Origin: Alphaproteobacteria bacterium
Lineage (GTDB): Bacteria > Pseudomonadota > Alphaproteobacteria > Micavibrionales > Micavibrionaceae
DNA length: 64,000 bases
Reading direction: 5' to 3'
Assembly: GCA_013215815.1 (NCBI GenBank)
Contig: JABSQP010000004.1
Span: forward strand, 1 to 64,000
In this document: piece after piece, positions 18,402-29,453 of the stretch
Layout: the number at the start of each line of letters is the position of its first letter
How positions within the stretch are numbered: the stretch's first letter is position 1
Program-made: the position numbers and the translations under genes
The notes under the pieces: generated by a model
Told to the model about the DNA's origin: nothing
Seen by the model: only the letters and a program-made list of their open reading frames with translations
The model's database searches: none

Positions 18402-20701
18402 AATACAGGCTCTAATTCGCTTTCTAGAGGAAGGAAGATATTAAAAGTTGTACCTTTTCCTTCCTCACTGGCAATTTCAACATAACCATTGTGCAGCTCG
18501 GTAATATTTTTCACGATCGATAGCCCTAGCCCTGCGCCTTTTTCTAAAGCAGTCGGGGACATATCGATACGCTCTTTATGCGTGCGCTCGAAAGGATCAA
18601 AGATGCGTTTTTGATCAGCTTCAGAAATACCTATACCAGTATCTGAGACATACAGTTTTATATATTCATCTTGCTTCTCTGCCCCAATTGTTATGACGCC
18701 ACCTTCTGGGGTAAAACTAATAGCATTCCTTATCAGGTTCAGCATAACTTGCTTTATACGACTTTCATCGGCTGTGATGCTTTTGACCTTAGTGCAACAA
18801 GCTAATTTTATCTCTAGATTTTGTTTACGCGCCCAATCTGTCGTTAGTTCCTGTAAGTTTGACAGCATATCATGTACGTCTACATTATTGCCAACCAAGT
18901 CCAGATACCCTGCTTCAATGGTTGATAAATCAAGAATATCATCAATCAATCGAACGAGCTTGTTCCCTGCACTTAAAATATCACCGGTATATTCTTTTTG
19001 TTTATCATTTAAATCACCAAAATATTGGTTATCGAGTATTTCTGCAAAACCGATGATGGCATTAAGAGGTGTACGTAATTGGTAAGACACATTAGCCAAA
19101 AAGTCTGTTTTTAGCTCTTCTGCTGCTTCTAGGGCGGCGTTCCGATCTCGTAAAGCTTTTTCTACTTTTACTGTATCAGTCACATCAAAATAAGAGATGA
19201 GTACACCACCATCTGGTAGCGGAACAGTTGTATAATCTAATAAAATATCGTCTGTTCGTTCTAACCGTCCTTCACGTATTGATCGATCAATTGCTTGTGT
19301 GATTAATTCATTTTTTTGATCTTCCCAATTATCTTTGGGGAAGTAGGGTTTCATGCGATCAACAATCTTTGTGATGTGTGGCTCGTTTTCCAAATCTTCA
19401 GGATTAAGTCCCCATAAATCAGCATAAGATGGATTATGAAGTTTTAAGCGTCCATCACCGCCAAACACAGCGACACCTTCAGCTAAATTATCAAGTGTTT
19501 CTTTTTGCACTGCGACTAAGGTGTTGTAGGAAGACTCAAGTTCTAGACGGCTTGTCACATCCTCGAAAATCATCATAAGACCACCCATAGGGTGCGGTAT
19601 CACCATAAAGCGTACGGCTGTATTATTTGGTAAGTACATCATGTCTTCATGAGGATCGATAAGGTTGGTAAACATATCAATCCAACCTTGTTTGTAGCTT
19701 TTAAAATCAGCTTGTTCAGGAAGATGCCTGGTTTCACGCAACTTTTCCAGAATATCTCCTAATAATGGTTTTGCGTTAAGCCACTGGCCATCCAGATCCC
19801 ATAAAGAAGAGAAAGAGGTATTATAAAACTCTAAACGCCTATCGGAACCGTAAATAGCAACGGCACTTCTCAGCTGCTCTAAAAGTGTATGGTTTGCCGA
19901 TAAATACCGTTTTAATTCAGTCTCTTGTTGTTCGGATTGTGTTAGATCTTGTGCCATTCCGACAGACCAGCCTGTGCCGGATAATGGAATTTCAAAAAAT
20001 TCCATCAAGTATCTTTTCCCTATAGCGACTATGTGGCTCTTAGTTGACTGAGCAGATCCTTCTTCAAGTGCCTTGTACGCTATATCTTTCAAACTTTGTG
20101 GAGATGTTTTCGATGATAAGGATAACTCCGACTGCTTCACTAAAACCGTTGCTGGTGTTTCATCAACCAAATCAGCGTACGCTTGATTACACCAAATCAA
20201 CTTGGTTGTTTCATCACGCATCCATAATGGTACGGGTGTAGTATCTAGGATTTTTTGAAGCCGCATACTTTCCGATTCTGCGGTATCTCTTCTGTTTTCT
20301 AGGGACTTAAGTTGGCCAGCCTGCTCCGTTATATTTTCTGCCCAAATAATATGAAATTTATCGCCACCTTCCATAGCACTCCCAATTGTCCCTGATAGAC
20401 GCAAAGTTGTTTTTTCATCTATCGTGAGAAAATTTTCGGAGAAGCTTTTATTGTTCTCTTTCAAATCAATGAATAAGCCTTCCAGTACTGCGGCCTCACT
20501 TGCTCCTAGTGCATTTTGAATGTCATGAATGGTTTTGATTGATGATAATCCCAGTAAATCACAAAAGTTTTTGCTATAAGCAACGGCGTTATCTTCTGAA
20601 AAACCACAATACTCACCAGGAAAGGCAGCAAGAAAGGCTTCGAGTCGGTTTTTCTCCTCTTGAAGTTGATCTGCCCCTGTAAGTGTCTTTAGAAAATTCA
20701 T
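18398..20701 (-). CDS. divL: DivL-like PAS sensor kinase homologue with Tyr at the phospho-acceptor site
   Basis: 767 residues, very near the 769 of Caulobacter DivL. About 530 residues of PAS-like sensor repeats (about 1-130, 145-265, 275-390, 395-515) lead to the dimerization box FLANVSYQLRTPLN, where Tyr540 replaces the His of normal kinases; Caulobacter DivL has Tyr550. The ATP-binding domain keeps N-box NLIRNAISF, DTGIGIS and GAGLGLSIVKN. In Caulobacter DivL acts with DivK to control CckA and hence CtrA. Location between tsaE and ahcY supports orthology. No transmembrane helix is evident. The RBS is weak. Confidence 0.85.
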   Translation of the reverse strand: MNFLKTLTGADQLQEEKNRLEAFLAAFPGEYCGFSEDNAVAYSKNFCDLLGLSSIKTIHDIQNALGASEAAVLEGLFIDLKENNKSFSENFLTIDEKTTLRLSGTIGSAMEGGDKFHIIWAENITEQAGQLKSLENRRDTAESESMRLQKILDTTPVPLWMRDETTKLIWCNQAYADLVDETPATVLVKQSELSLSSKTSPQSLKDIAYKALEEGSAQSTKSHIVAIGKRYLMEFFEIPLSGTGWSVGMAQDLTQSEQQETELKRYLSANHTLLEQLRSAVAIYGSDRRLEFYNTSFSSLWDLDGQWLNAKPLLGDILEKLRETRHLPEQADFKSYKQGWIDMFTNLIDPHEDMMYLPNNTAVRFMVIPHPMGGLMMIFEDVTSRLELESSYNTLVAVQKETLDNLAEGVAVFGGDGRLKLHNPSYADLWGLNPEDLENEPHITKIVDRMKPYFPKDNWEDQKNELITQAIDRSIREGRLERTDDILLDYTTVPLPDGGVLISYFDVTDTVKVEKALRDRNAALEAAEELKTDFLANVSYQLRTPLNAIIGFAEILDNQYFGDLNDKQKEYTGDILSAGNKLVRLIDDILDLSTIEAGYLDLVGNNVDVHDMLSNLQELTTDWARKQNLEIKLACCTKVKSITADESRIKQVMLNLIRNAISFTPEGGVITIGAEKQDEYIKLYVSDTGIGISEADQKRIFDPFERTHKERIDMSPTALEKGAGLGLSIVKNITELHNGYVEIASEEGKGTTFNIFLPLESELEPVF

Positions 20702-20767
20702 CTTAGCCAGAGTTTAAGCGTGCTTGCTCTAAAGAACAAGACATAGAACCGCAGTCTAACAATCTAT

Positions 20768-21607
20768 TTACAAGATGATTGTACGGCGATCATGCATAAA
20801 AATACGACGTTCTGCGTAGAGTTTCACAGCACGCGCCAGTACACGGCTTTCTGTGTCTTGTCCTAAGCGCTGCATTGTGTCTGGAGTATCACGATGATCA
20901 ACAGGAACGACGTCTTGAGTAATGATAGGACCTTCGTCTAGATCGGCTGTTGCAAAGTGCGCTGTAGCGCCAATTATTTTTACGCCTCGCTCGTAGGCCT
21001 GATGATAGGGACGCGCTCCTTTAAAGCCGGGTAAAAAAGAATGGTGAATATTGATAACTTTACCTGTATTTTCCTTACAAAAATTATCAGTAAGGATCTG
21101 CATATATCGAGCCATGATAACAAGCTCGATATCATTTTCATCAATGATAGTTTGTACTTTTTCTTCCTGCTCTATTTTATTCTCTTTTGTGACTGGGAAG
21201 TGCTGAAACGGAATTGAATAATTTTCAACGAAACCTTTTGTCACGTTATGGTTAGAGACAACAGCCTGTATATCGATAGGCAAATTTCCTTTATTCCAAC
21301 GATAAAATAAATCATGCAAGCAGTGGTCATGTTGTGAAACCATAATAAGGGTTTTAACTGGGCATGATAGATCACATACTTGGTAATCCATTTTAAATTC
21401 ATCTGCTATTTCTGCGAAGCGAGCTTTGAACGCGCTTAAACAGCCGTCCTGTAACGGTGTAAAAACGACACGCATAAAGAATTGGTTTGAAAAATCATCA
21501 TGAAATTGCGCAGATTCTTCAATGTTACACTGGTTGTTGCTTAATGTTGTTGCAACAGCAGCAACAATACCTGGCTTATCATCACAAGAGAGTCTTAAAA
21601 CATGCAT
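20768..21607 (-). CDS. purU: Formyltetrahydrofolate deformylase
   Basis: 279 residues, the standard size. It hydrolyses 10-formyl-THF to THF and formate, balancing one-carbon units. N-terminal ACT domain (about 1-80, DDKPGIVAAVATTL) and C-terminal formyltransferase-like domain with HHSFLPGFKGARPYHQAY and the catalytic Asp in DLDEGPIITQ. It starts 1 base after the FMN-reductase gene and lies downstream of ahcY, a one-carbon/methyl-cycle context. Confidence 0.95.
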   Translation of the reverse strand: MHVLRLSCDDKPGIVAAVATTLSNNQCNIEESAQFHDDFSNQFFMRVVFTPLQDGCLSAFKARFAEIADEFKMDYQVCDLSCPVKTLIMVSQHDHCLHDLFYRWNKGNLPIDIQAVVSNHNVTKGFVENYSIPFQHFPVTKENKIEQEEKVQTIIDENDIELVIMARYMQILTDNFCKENTGKVINIHHSFLPGFKGARPYHQAYERGVKIIGATAHFATADLDEGPIITQDVVPVDHRDTPDTMQRLGQDTESRVLARAVKLYAERRIFMHDRRTIIL

Positions 21608-21608
21608 G

Positions 21609-22190
21609 CTATTTCAACGCCTGTGTTGTTTTTACAAGCTGATTAACGACGCCTTCTAACATTTTCTTCTGACTTTCATCAGCCAATGATCCATCTTCGT
21701 TAAAGGCTTTGAAACCATTTCCTATAGCGGCTTGTGATGGAACGACATGCATTCCAATGTTGCCGAGAAGCATGCGAAGTGGTACGAGGCCGCGTATTCC
21801 GCCTAAACCGCCAGGTGAAGTAGCCGCTAATCCTGCTGTTTTTCCTTTGAATGCGATGAGGGGTGCCTCATTTTCTTCATGAGGGCGGGATAGCCAATCT
21901 ATAGTGTTTTTTAAGAGTGCAGAGTATCCACTATTATATTCAGGAGATGCGATAAAGATGCCATCACTCTCGATAAATAGTTTTTTTAAACTTATTGCTT
22001 GTTCTGGAAGACCGGCTTTATTTTCCAAATCACCATCATAAATTGGCATTGGATAATCTTTTAAATCGATGAATGTTGCTTCCACATTTTGGTGCTCTAT
22101 TGCGATATTGCATGCAGCGCGTGCAAGCTTCTTATTAATAGAATCTTCTCTCGCGCTACCTGCTAAAAATAGGAGTTTAATTGTCATCAT
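21609..22190 (-). CDS. NAD(P)H-dependent FMN reductase family protein
   Basis: 193 residues. Flavodoxin-like fold: LLFLAGSAREDSINKKLA (phosphate-binding loop of NADPH-dependent FMN reductases), then FIASPEYNSGYSALLKNTIDWLSRP, the flavin-contact motif of the family. Members reduce FMN, quinones or azo dyes; the substrate here is unknown. Two adjacent ATGs (22190, 22187) follow AAGGTGA; the second has better spacing. It sits between ahcY and purU with a 5-base gap to ahcY. Confidence 0.88.
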   Translation of the reverse strand: MMTIKLLFLAGSAREDSINKKLARAACNIAIEHQNVEATFIDLKDYPMPIYDGDLENKAGLPEQAISLKKLFIESDGIFIASPEYNSGYSALLKNTIDWLSRPHEENEAPLIAFKGKTAGLAATSPGGLGGIRGLVPLRMLLGNIGMHVVPSQAAIGNGFKAFNEDGSLADESQKKMLEGVVNQLVKTTQALK

Positions 22191-22195
22191 TCACC

Positions 22196-23694
<1,499 letters not shown>

Positions 23695-24072
23695 ATGAAG
23701 AAAAACGATTTTAACGCAGAAAGTAAGGCGCCTGTTTATGGTTACGAGCGCAGTCCGGTCAATGAGCGTAGTTTCATGATTGTGCGTTCGGATGAAGGTG
23801 GCCCAGTTGGTGACTATACAGTACTAGACCCGAATGAAGATATTAAGCTTTCCGAAAAAAAGGTGATGAATTTAATCGCGCTTTTGAATGGTCGTAAACG
23901 TTTAATGGATTTAGGACATGAAACAAAGACACGTATTTTGTATCGCATTGTGAGCGAGCGTGATGAAGAGAATAAATCAAAAGTTCTATTTTATAATTTA
24001 GGGGAACAAGGTGTTTCTATTGAAAACGCATTGTTTCGATTAGAAGCAGATGAGGAGGTTTTAAATGGCTAA
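23695..24072 (+). CDS. Unknown 125-residue protein
   Basis: I do not recognise a family. The protein is charged and soluble-looking, with no signal peptide or membrane helix, and is mostly helix-compatible after residue 55 (KVMNLIALLNGRKRLMDL). The N-terminal segment includes YGYERSPVNERSFMIVRSD. The ATG with GGGAG seven bases upstream is chosen over one five codons earlier. It lies between ahcY and rapZ, on the opposite strand to both, where relatives carry the PTS EIIA/HPr genes; the sequence does not look like either. Its last 8 bases overlap the next small ORF. Confidence 0.7.
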   Translation: MKKNDFNAESKAPVYGYERSPVNERSFMIVRSDEGGPVGDYTVLDPNEDIKLSEKKVMNLIALLNGRKRLMDLGHETKTRILYRIVSERDEENKSKVLFYNLGEQGVSIENALFRLEADEEVLNG

Positions 24073-24199
24073 TCTAGCAGTACTAAAAGGTATTTTAGAA
24101 GATTTTGCAGAAGCTGGTAGTGATTCAGCGTTTGTAGGTCAGTCAGCAGAAGTGACATCTACAATCACATCAACACCAGGTGCTATACCTAAACCTTAA
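24065..24199 (+). CDS. Unknown 44-residue small ORF overlapping the preceding gene
   Basis: 44 residues: an amphipathic helix-like N-terminus (ANLAVLKGILEDFAEA) followed by a Ser/Thr/Pro-rich tail ending AIPKP. Support is a near-perfect RBS, GAGGAGG, 6 bases before the ATG, placed inside the end of the upstream gene, plus the 8-base overlap typical of coupled genes. No Cys and no double-Gly leader, so a lanthipeptide or GG-leader bacteriocin is unlikely. Its 3' end overlaps the convergent rapZ stop by 11 bases. Confidence 0.6.
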   Translation: MANLAVLKGILEDFAEAGSDSAFVGQSAEVTSTITSTPGAIPKP

Positions 24200-25022
24200 G
24201 ATCACGGTGTTTTTTAAAGGTTGTTATACTTATAGAGGATAGCCATTCTTCGAGTGTCTCGACGCAGAACACGGAGCGGTGTTTGCCGCCCGTACACCCA
24301 ATAGCAATCGTTAAATAGCTTTTACCTTCGTGATTATAACGCGGTAAAAGCGGTTCAATTAAATTTTTAAAGTTCGTGATAAACCCTTCAAAATTTTCAT
24401 CTTCCTTTATGTAATTTCCAATTTTAGGGTTTAACCCAGTAAGTGGTTTTAAATCTTTATCCCAGTGCGGATTTCTTAAAAAGCGAACATCCATGACGAT
24501 GTCTGCTTCTCTAGGCACACCATTTTTAAAACCAAATGAGACGAGAGAGACTGTTAAACGGGTTGTTGATTCTAAAGCGTAATGACCTTCAATAAATCTT
24601 CTGAGATCGTGAATAGATAAATCACTCGTATCAATTAGAAGATCAGATTGCTTTTTTAATTCTTGAAGAAGCTTTTTTTCTTTTTTTATTCCATCTTCAA
24701 CAGGCCGATCTTTTGCTAGTGGATGCTTACGTCTTGTTTCAGTAAAGCGTTTGAGAAGCGTTGTGTCGTCGCACGTAATGTAGGCTAAGTTTGCTCCAAT
24801 TTTGTTCTTTTTCTCTACAATGTCCGCTGGAGAAAAACTGCGAACACGGCTATCTATACCAATTGCAATGGGTTTATCTGGATCTTGATCAATTAATCCA
24901 TCAATAAATTCCAAAGGGAAATTGTCAAAGACTTCATAACCGAGATCTTCTAGTGATTTAAGAGCGGAAGATATTCCTGCACCTGAGAGACCTGTAACAA
25001 TGATGATATTTTTATCTGGCAT
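24189..25022 (-). CDS. rapZ: RapZ/YvcJ family nucleotide-binding protein with altered Walker A
   Basis: 277 residues. RapZ homologues bind nucleotides and, in E. coli, guide RNase E to the GlmZ small RNA; alphaproteobacterial copies usually lie in an hprK/PTS cluster. The N-terminus VTGLSGAGISSALKSLEDLG matches the family except that the Walker A Lys is Ile17 (codon ATA). The middle (DVRFLRNPHWDKDLKPLTG) and C-terminal GCTGGKHRSVF motifs are intact. It starts within the end of the membrane-protein gene (11-base overlap). Confidence 0.92.
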   Translation of the reverse strand: MPDKNIIIVTGLSGAGISSALKSLEDLGYEVFDNFPLEFIDGLIDQDPDKPIAIGIDSRVRSFSPADIVEKKNKIGANLAYITCDDTTLLKRFTETRRKHPLAKDRPVEDGIKKEKKLLQELKKQSDLLIDTSDLSIHDLRRFIEGHYALESTTRLTVSLVSFGFKNGVPREADIVMDVRFLRNPHWDKDLKPLTGLNPKIGNYIKEDENFEGFITNFKNLIEPLLPRYNHEGKSYLTIAIGCTGGKHRSVFCVETLEEWLSSISITTFKKHRDLKV

Positions 25023-25596
25023 TTTTTAGAGCCCATCTACGGCCATAAAGCACAATTAGAAATGCAGTATTCATGATAACTAAAGATAATGGATAAAGAA
25101 CAGTGATAATCGTGTAATTGTTCAACGCAAATAAAGATAAAATAAATTTGAGGGCAGCCATTATAGTTTGAAATGGTAATTCTTGATCTGGTCTATGCCA
25201 TGTTTTTGCAAAAGTAGGGTAGAATGCTATTGCGTCAATGATTGTAATTAAAATTACAGAATAAAGAGGCGTGTCAGTTACTAACCATAATGGTATAGAG
25301 GTTAGCGCCGCAACGAAAGTTATGGTGTCAGTGCGCGTTATCGTAATTTCTGAACGTTTTATGTAACCAATGATCGCAATAAAGAATGTAAATGCTGCTG
25401 AAATACCTGTTATCCAAGCGCCTGGCCCTGCGTTATCTGATAGCTGGGCAAAAAAACCAATTGCAGTTAGCAAACCCCATATAAACCAAGAAAAAGGATG
25501 AGGGCGTGTGTTTCCTCTAAATATTGAATAGATATAAGCAAGATATCCAATGAAAGTAAAAACAAGCCCTATAGCGGTAAAAATTTCTTTTTCCAT
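25012..25596 (-). CDS. Unknown multi-pass membrane protein between chvG and rapZ
   Basis: 194 residues with about six hydrophobic helices (near 7-24, 36-52, 59-78, 92-107, 114-130, 140-185). The element RPHPFSWFIWGLLTA resembles PQ-loop-type turns, but I cannot assign a family. It is packed without gaps: its ATG abuts the chvG stop and its end overlaps rapZ by 11 bases, so it is co-transcribed with both. In many alphaproteobacteria hprK occupies this position; this protein shows no P-loop or HPr-kinase motif. Confidence 0.8.
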   Translation of the reverse strand: MEKEIFTAIGLVFTFIGYLAYIYSIFRGNTRPHPFSWFIWGLLTAIGFFAQLSDNAGPGAWITGISAAFTFFIAIIGYIKRSEITITRTDTITFVAALTSIPLWLVTDTPLYSVILITIIDAIAFYPTFAKTWHRPDQELPFQTIMAALKFILSLFALNNYTIITVLYPLSLVIMNTAFLIVLYGRRWALKNAR

Positions 25597-27443
25597 TAGG
25601 TCACGGCCTTTAATTCCACATTAAATCTTGCGCCAATTACTTGATCGTTTTCATCTGTAATGTTTTCTGCCCAAATATGCCCGCCATGTGCATCAATAAT
25701 TTGTTTTGAAATGGATAATCCTAAACCAGAATGAGATCCATATTGTTCGTGTTGGGGGCGCTCTGTGTAAAAACGATCAAAAACAGTTTCTATTTTGTTT
25801 TCTGGTATACCCGGTCCTTTGTCTTCAACCGATACAACGATAAATGGGCCAATATGTTTTGCACCAATGGTTATATATCCATCTTTCGGAGAGAAGGAGA
25901 TCGCATTACTTATCAAATTACCGAAGACCTGTGATAGACGTTCTTCATTGCCGGAAATAATGAAGTTTTGCTCTTCTGGCACATCAAGTTTGATTGAGGT
26001 GTCTTCATATTTATCACCCGTTTCATCTATTCGGCTCATAGGTGTTTTATAAGCATCTTGAAGATGTTTCAGTAACACAACTAAATCAACATCACTCATT
26101 TCATCGCGAGACAACTCTGCATCAAGACGCGAGGCACTAGAAATGTCACTGATGAGTCGATCTAGGCGTTGTACGTCATGGTGAATAACTTCCATGAGCT
26201 TGTTTCTTTTTTCTTCATCTTTAATGCGTGTGGCGGTTTCAACGGCACTTCGTAATGATGTGAGAGGATTTTTAATTTCGTGGGACACATCTGCTGCAAA
26301 GCGTTCAATGGTGTCCATGCGATCATGAAGCGCCTTTGTCATGTCACGTAAGACAAGAGAAAGCTCACCAATCTCATCACCACGCCTACTCATATCGGGA
26401 ATTTCTGCATGCTTTGCTTTTCCTAGGCGCACAGCTTCAGCTGCAAGAGCGAGGCGTTGCAGCGGTTTTCCGATGATTCCTGAAAGATAGATGGAAAGCA
26501 TAACAGTAATACCGAGTGCGCCCAGAAATACTCTGAATACATCAACACGCACTTCGGCTATTTTATTTTCTAATGCTTTACCGTCTCTGATTAAGAGAAC
26601 AACACCGAGAACTTGTTTGATTTTTTGAATAGGGGCTGACGCCGTTAAAACAATATTACCATTATTATCCCAGGCATGTGTGCTGATATTTCCAAGAAGG
26701 GCTTCTTGGGTATCCGGAAAGGTAAAGATGTCTCTAATTTGATCATGCGGCACGCTCTGTAGTTTCGTTTGCATAGGGATTAGGTTTAGAAACCTTGTTG
26801 CTGACTGAGAGAACAAAGCGTCAATGCTCATCGCTGTTTCAGGTTGATCAAGTTCTTCGACTTGCACAACGCTTCCTGTGCCGCCGGCACCAGCAAGAAT
26901 ATTGGAGTCGGCCAATATTTCACCATCAACGCCGAAGAGCTGAATACGGCTATCACCGAGTGAGCCTAAGCGACGGATCATTTTTCTGGCAAGTTCTGGC
27001 TTAATAGCTTCTATTTCAAGAGGATCTTCAAAAGGAATAGGAGAAATTTGGAAGACTGGTCGAACTGAGCCTTCTGAAAGGGCGCCAGAGAATAATTTTG
27101 CTTCTGCGCGCATCGATTCAAGCTCAGCTTCTATGAGGCTATCAGTGTATTGTCCCATGTATAAGATACCAACACCCAAAATCATGATCGCGATAATATT
27201 TACGGCCATGATTCGAACTGTCAGAGAGCTTATTTTTTCAGATGAGGCACTCCACCGCTCTTCAATGTTTTTTTGCGGCGTATCTTGATCTGCTTTTTGA
27301 GATCGTCTGAATAGAGGAAAAAGCTTACTACTCTTTGTAGCGATATCCGATACCGTAAAGTGTTTCGATTTGGTCGAAGTCTTGGTCAATTTTTTTGAAC
27401 TTTTTTCTGATTCGCTTGATATGGGAGTCGATTGTTCTGTCAT
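25596..27443 (-). CDS. chvG: ChvG-type membrane sensor histidine kinase
   Basis: 615 residues. A basic N-terminus (about 75), a first membrane helix (about 79-97), a periplasmic stimulus-sensing domain, a second helix (about 303-322), HAMP, the H-box [21 protein letters not shown] (phospho-acceptor His near 388) and the ATPase ([28 protein letters not shown]). With ChvI it senses acid or envelope stress in alphaproteobacteria. The first in-frame ATG lies 116 bases inside chvI and no ATG follows until the first helix; a TTG at about 27389 is an alternative. Confidence 0.92.
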   Translation of the reverse strand: MTEQSTPISSESEKSSKKLTKTSTKSKHFTVSDIATKSSKLFPLFRRSQKADQDTPQKNIEERWSASSEKISSLTVRIMAVNIIAIMILGVGILYMGQYTDSLIEAELESMRAEAKLFSGALSEGSVRPVFQISPIPFEDPLEIEAIKPELARKMIRRLGSLGDSRIQLFGVDGEILADSNILAGAGGTGSVVQVEELDQPETAMSIDALFSQSATRFLNLIPMQTKLQSVPHDQIRDIFTFPDTQEALLGNISTHAWDNNGNIVLTASAPIQKIKQVLGVVLLIRDGKALENKIAEVRVDVFRVFLGALGITVMLSIYLSGIIGKPLQRLALAAEAVRLGKAKHAEIPDMSRRGDEIGELSLVLRDMTKALHDRMDTIERFAADVSHEIKNPLTSLRSAVETATRIKDEEKRNKLMEVIHHDVQRLDRLISDISSASRLDAELSRDEMSDVDLVVLLKHLQDAYKTPMSRIDETGDKYEDTSIKLDVPEEQNFIISGNEERLSQVFGNLISNAISFSPKDGYITIGAKHIGPFIVVSVEDKGPGIPENKIETVFDRFYTERPQHEQYGSHSGLGLSISKQIIDAHGGHIWAENITDENDQVIGARFNVELKAVT

Positions 27444-28026
27444 CTACATAGATATTCTCACCATATGCCAAATCAATCAACTGATCTCTGTTTTTTACGT
27501 GTCCTGGACGCTGTGCCAGGGCTTTTACAAGCAGATACTCGGTAACTGTTAGGTTAATGGGCTGTTTTTTCCAACTGCATAGATGGCGAGAATCATCGAG
27601 CGTTAAATCACCGCGCTCAACTATTTCTTCACTCTTTTTCGCTGTTGCTGATGTTTTCTGTAATTCTTGGCGGCGCAGGAGAGCTCTAATTCGTTCTATA
27701 AGAAGGCGCTGCGAGAATGGTTTAGTGATGTAGTCGTCTGCACCCATACGCAGACCAATCACTTCATCAACCTCATCATCTTTAGATGTCAAAAAGATAA
27801 CAGGAATAGCCGATTCTTCACGTAATTTTGTCAGAACTTCCATTCCGTCCATACGCGGCATTTTAATATCCAGAACAACAAGGTCTGGTGTGCTTGTTTT
27901 AATTCCGCTTAAGCCTTCTTCTCCATCATTATACGTTTTGACGTTATATCCTTCGGCTTCTAACGACATCGATACTGATGTTAGAATGTTACGATCATCA
28001 TCTACGAGAGCAATGTTTTGAGACAT
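27328..28026 (-). CDS. chvI: ChvI-type OmpR-family response regulator
   Basis: 232 residues. Receiver domain with acidic pair DDD (9-11), phospho-Asp53 ([12 protein letters not shown]), Thr in FLTSKDD and Lys in YITKPF, followed by an OmpR/PhoB winged-helix domain ending [19 protein letters not shown] is the RBS. It is partner of the downstream chvG, whose coding region overlaps it by over 100 bases. The gap to folC upstream holds a probable terminator, so chvI likely has its own promoter. Confidence 0.94.
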   Translation of the reverse strand: MSQNIALVDDDRNILTSVSMSLEAEGYNVKTYNDGEEGLSGIKTSTPDLVVLDIKMPRMDGMEVLTKLREESAIPVIFLTSKDDEVDEVIGLRMGADDYITKPFSQRLLIERIRALLRRQELQKTSATAKKSEEIVERGDLTLDDSRHLCSWKKQPINLTVTEYLLVKALAQRPGHVKNRDQLIDLAYGENIYVDDRTIDSHIKRIRKKFKKIDQDFDQIETLYGIGYRYKE

Positions 28027-28057
28027 CTAATAATTCCTTTATTTAACTTACCTAGCA

Positions 28058-28084
28058 TTAAAAAGCGGAAAAAGTACGCTTTCA
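28058..28084 (-). terminator. Probable weak terminator between folC and chvI
   Basis: Read on the minus strand, a 6-bp stem AAAGCG / CGCTTT with a 9-base loop runs into a five-T tract. It would end the accD-folC transcript before chvI. The stem is short, so read-through is likely. Confidence 0.5.
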
Positions 28085-28112
28085 AGGCGTAATTTGGGCA
28101 GAGTTGTGGTTT

Positions 28113-29453
28113 TTAAGGCTGTTTTGTCAAAATATTACCCAAAAAATACAAAGAACCTGTAATGAGAATACGTACATTTCCTGATTCACAGATTTGGCTT
28201 ACAGCGTTTTGTATATCCGTCGCTGTTTGAACGCATGGAAAACCTAACTCTTTAATTTGTTGAGCGAGTGTTTCCTTATCGAAGCTGGCTGCTTCATTTT
28301 CAATTTCCATGAGTGTGATGCTATGAGCGTAGGGAGCAAGAGGTTCTAGGAAAGCTCTAGGATCTTTACGATTAACCATGGCTACGATGAGATGAAGAGG
28401 TTTGCTATCTTGTTGCTTCCATAGCTCAGCTTGCTTCGCGAGAAACGCGCCGGCGCTATCATTATGTCCACCATCTATCCAAGTTTCTGGAAAGCCATCA
28501 TATATCTTTTCAAGTCGTCCGGGCCAGTGAATTGCCCCCAACGCTTTATTCACTGTTTCAGGGGATAACTTATCTGACAGGCCCAGCTGAGCTCGTATGA
28601 TCTCAAAGGTGCGCAGCGCTGCACCGGCATTATAAATTTGATGAAGCCCTTTTAAATTCGGTGTTTTTAGCAGGAGATCATTTGTTTTTGATACGTAATG
28701 CATCTGTTTGTTTTGCGGTTCAATGCGCCAATCTTGTTCAAAAATGTGAAGAGGTGCTTTTGGGGATAGACCGGAGGATACATCGTGGAAAACACTAAAG
28801 ACACCTGCTTCATTTGATGCATCTGTTTGATATCCAATGACGCAAGGTACGCCTGCTTTCATAATGCCCGCTTTTTCAAAGGCGATTTTATCGAGGCTAT
28901 TACCTAAAAACTCTTCATGATCTTTGGAGATGGTTGTGATTATTGTGCAAATTGGGTTTGGTACAACATTCGTAGCATCTAAGCGGCCGCCCATGCCTGT
29001 TTCTAATAGACATATATCTGCAGCCTTGCGCGAGAAAGCTAAATAGGTTGCAGCCGTAAATATTTCAAAGAAAGTTATAGGCTCTTCACGATTAACGCCC
29101 AGACACTCTTCGAGGAGTTCGATTAGATATTCTGATGTAATCAGTTCACCAGCAAGCCTTATCCGCTCTGTCGGATGGACAAGGTGCGGTGATGTCATCA
29201 CATGAACACGCAAACCTTCTTCTTCCAAAAGCGACCTTAGAGCCGCAATCGTCGATCCCTTACCATTTGTACCGGCAACGTGAATAACAGGTGGAAGATT
29301 AAGGTGCGGATTGCCGAGTTTATCTAAAAAGCGCAGTACGCGATCTAAGGAGAGATCGATCTCTTCGCTATAGAAACCATAAAGTTCTTGAAGGATATTA
29401 TCCAGCCGTTCTTCTACGGCTGGATCAGCGCTTTTATTGTGCAGCTTTTGCAC
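28113..29453 (-). CDS. folC: Bifunctional folylpolyglutamate synthase/dihydrofolate synthase
   Basis: About 446 residues from a GTG start. It adds Glu to dihydropteroate and to folates. ATP-binding loop HVAGTNGKGST, then TSPHLVHPTERIRL, LLETGMGGRLDATN and the C-terminal domain ending ILITGSLYFLGN. The frame stays open a further 53 codons upstream inside accD, but that part is the shifted reading of accD's Lys/Ala-rich tail and looks non-coding. The GTG lies 20 bases before the accD stop; a CTG a few codons later is also possible, and no clear RBS decides. Confidence 0.92.
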   Translation of the reverse strand: MQKLHNKSADPAVEERLDNILQELYGFYSEEIDLSLDRVLRFLDKLGNPHLNLPPVIHVAGTNGKGSTIAALRSLLEEEGLRVHVMTSPHLVHPTERIRLAGELITSEYLIELLEECLGVNREEPITFFEIFTAATYLAFSRKAADICLLETGMGGRLDATNVVPNPICTIITTISKDHEEFLGNSLDKIAFEKAGIMKAGVPCVIGYQTDASNEAGVFSVFHDVSSGLSPKAPLHIFEQDWRIEPQNKQMHYVSKTNDLLLKTPNLKGLHQIYNAGAALRTFEIIRAQLGLSDKLSPETVNKALGAIHWPGRLEKIYDGFPETWIDGGHNDSAGAFLAKQAELWKQQDSKPLHLIVAMVNRKDPRAFLEPLAPYAHSITLMEIENEAASFDKETLAQQIKELGFPCVQTATDIQNAVSQICESGNVRILITGSLYFLGNILTKQP

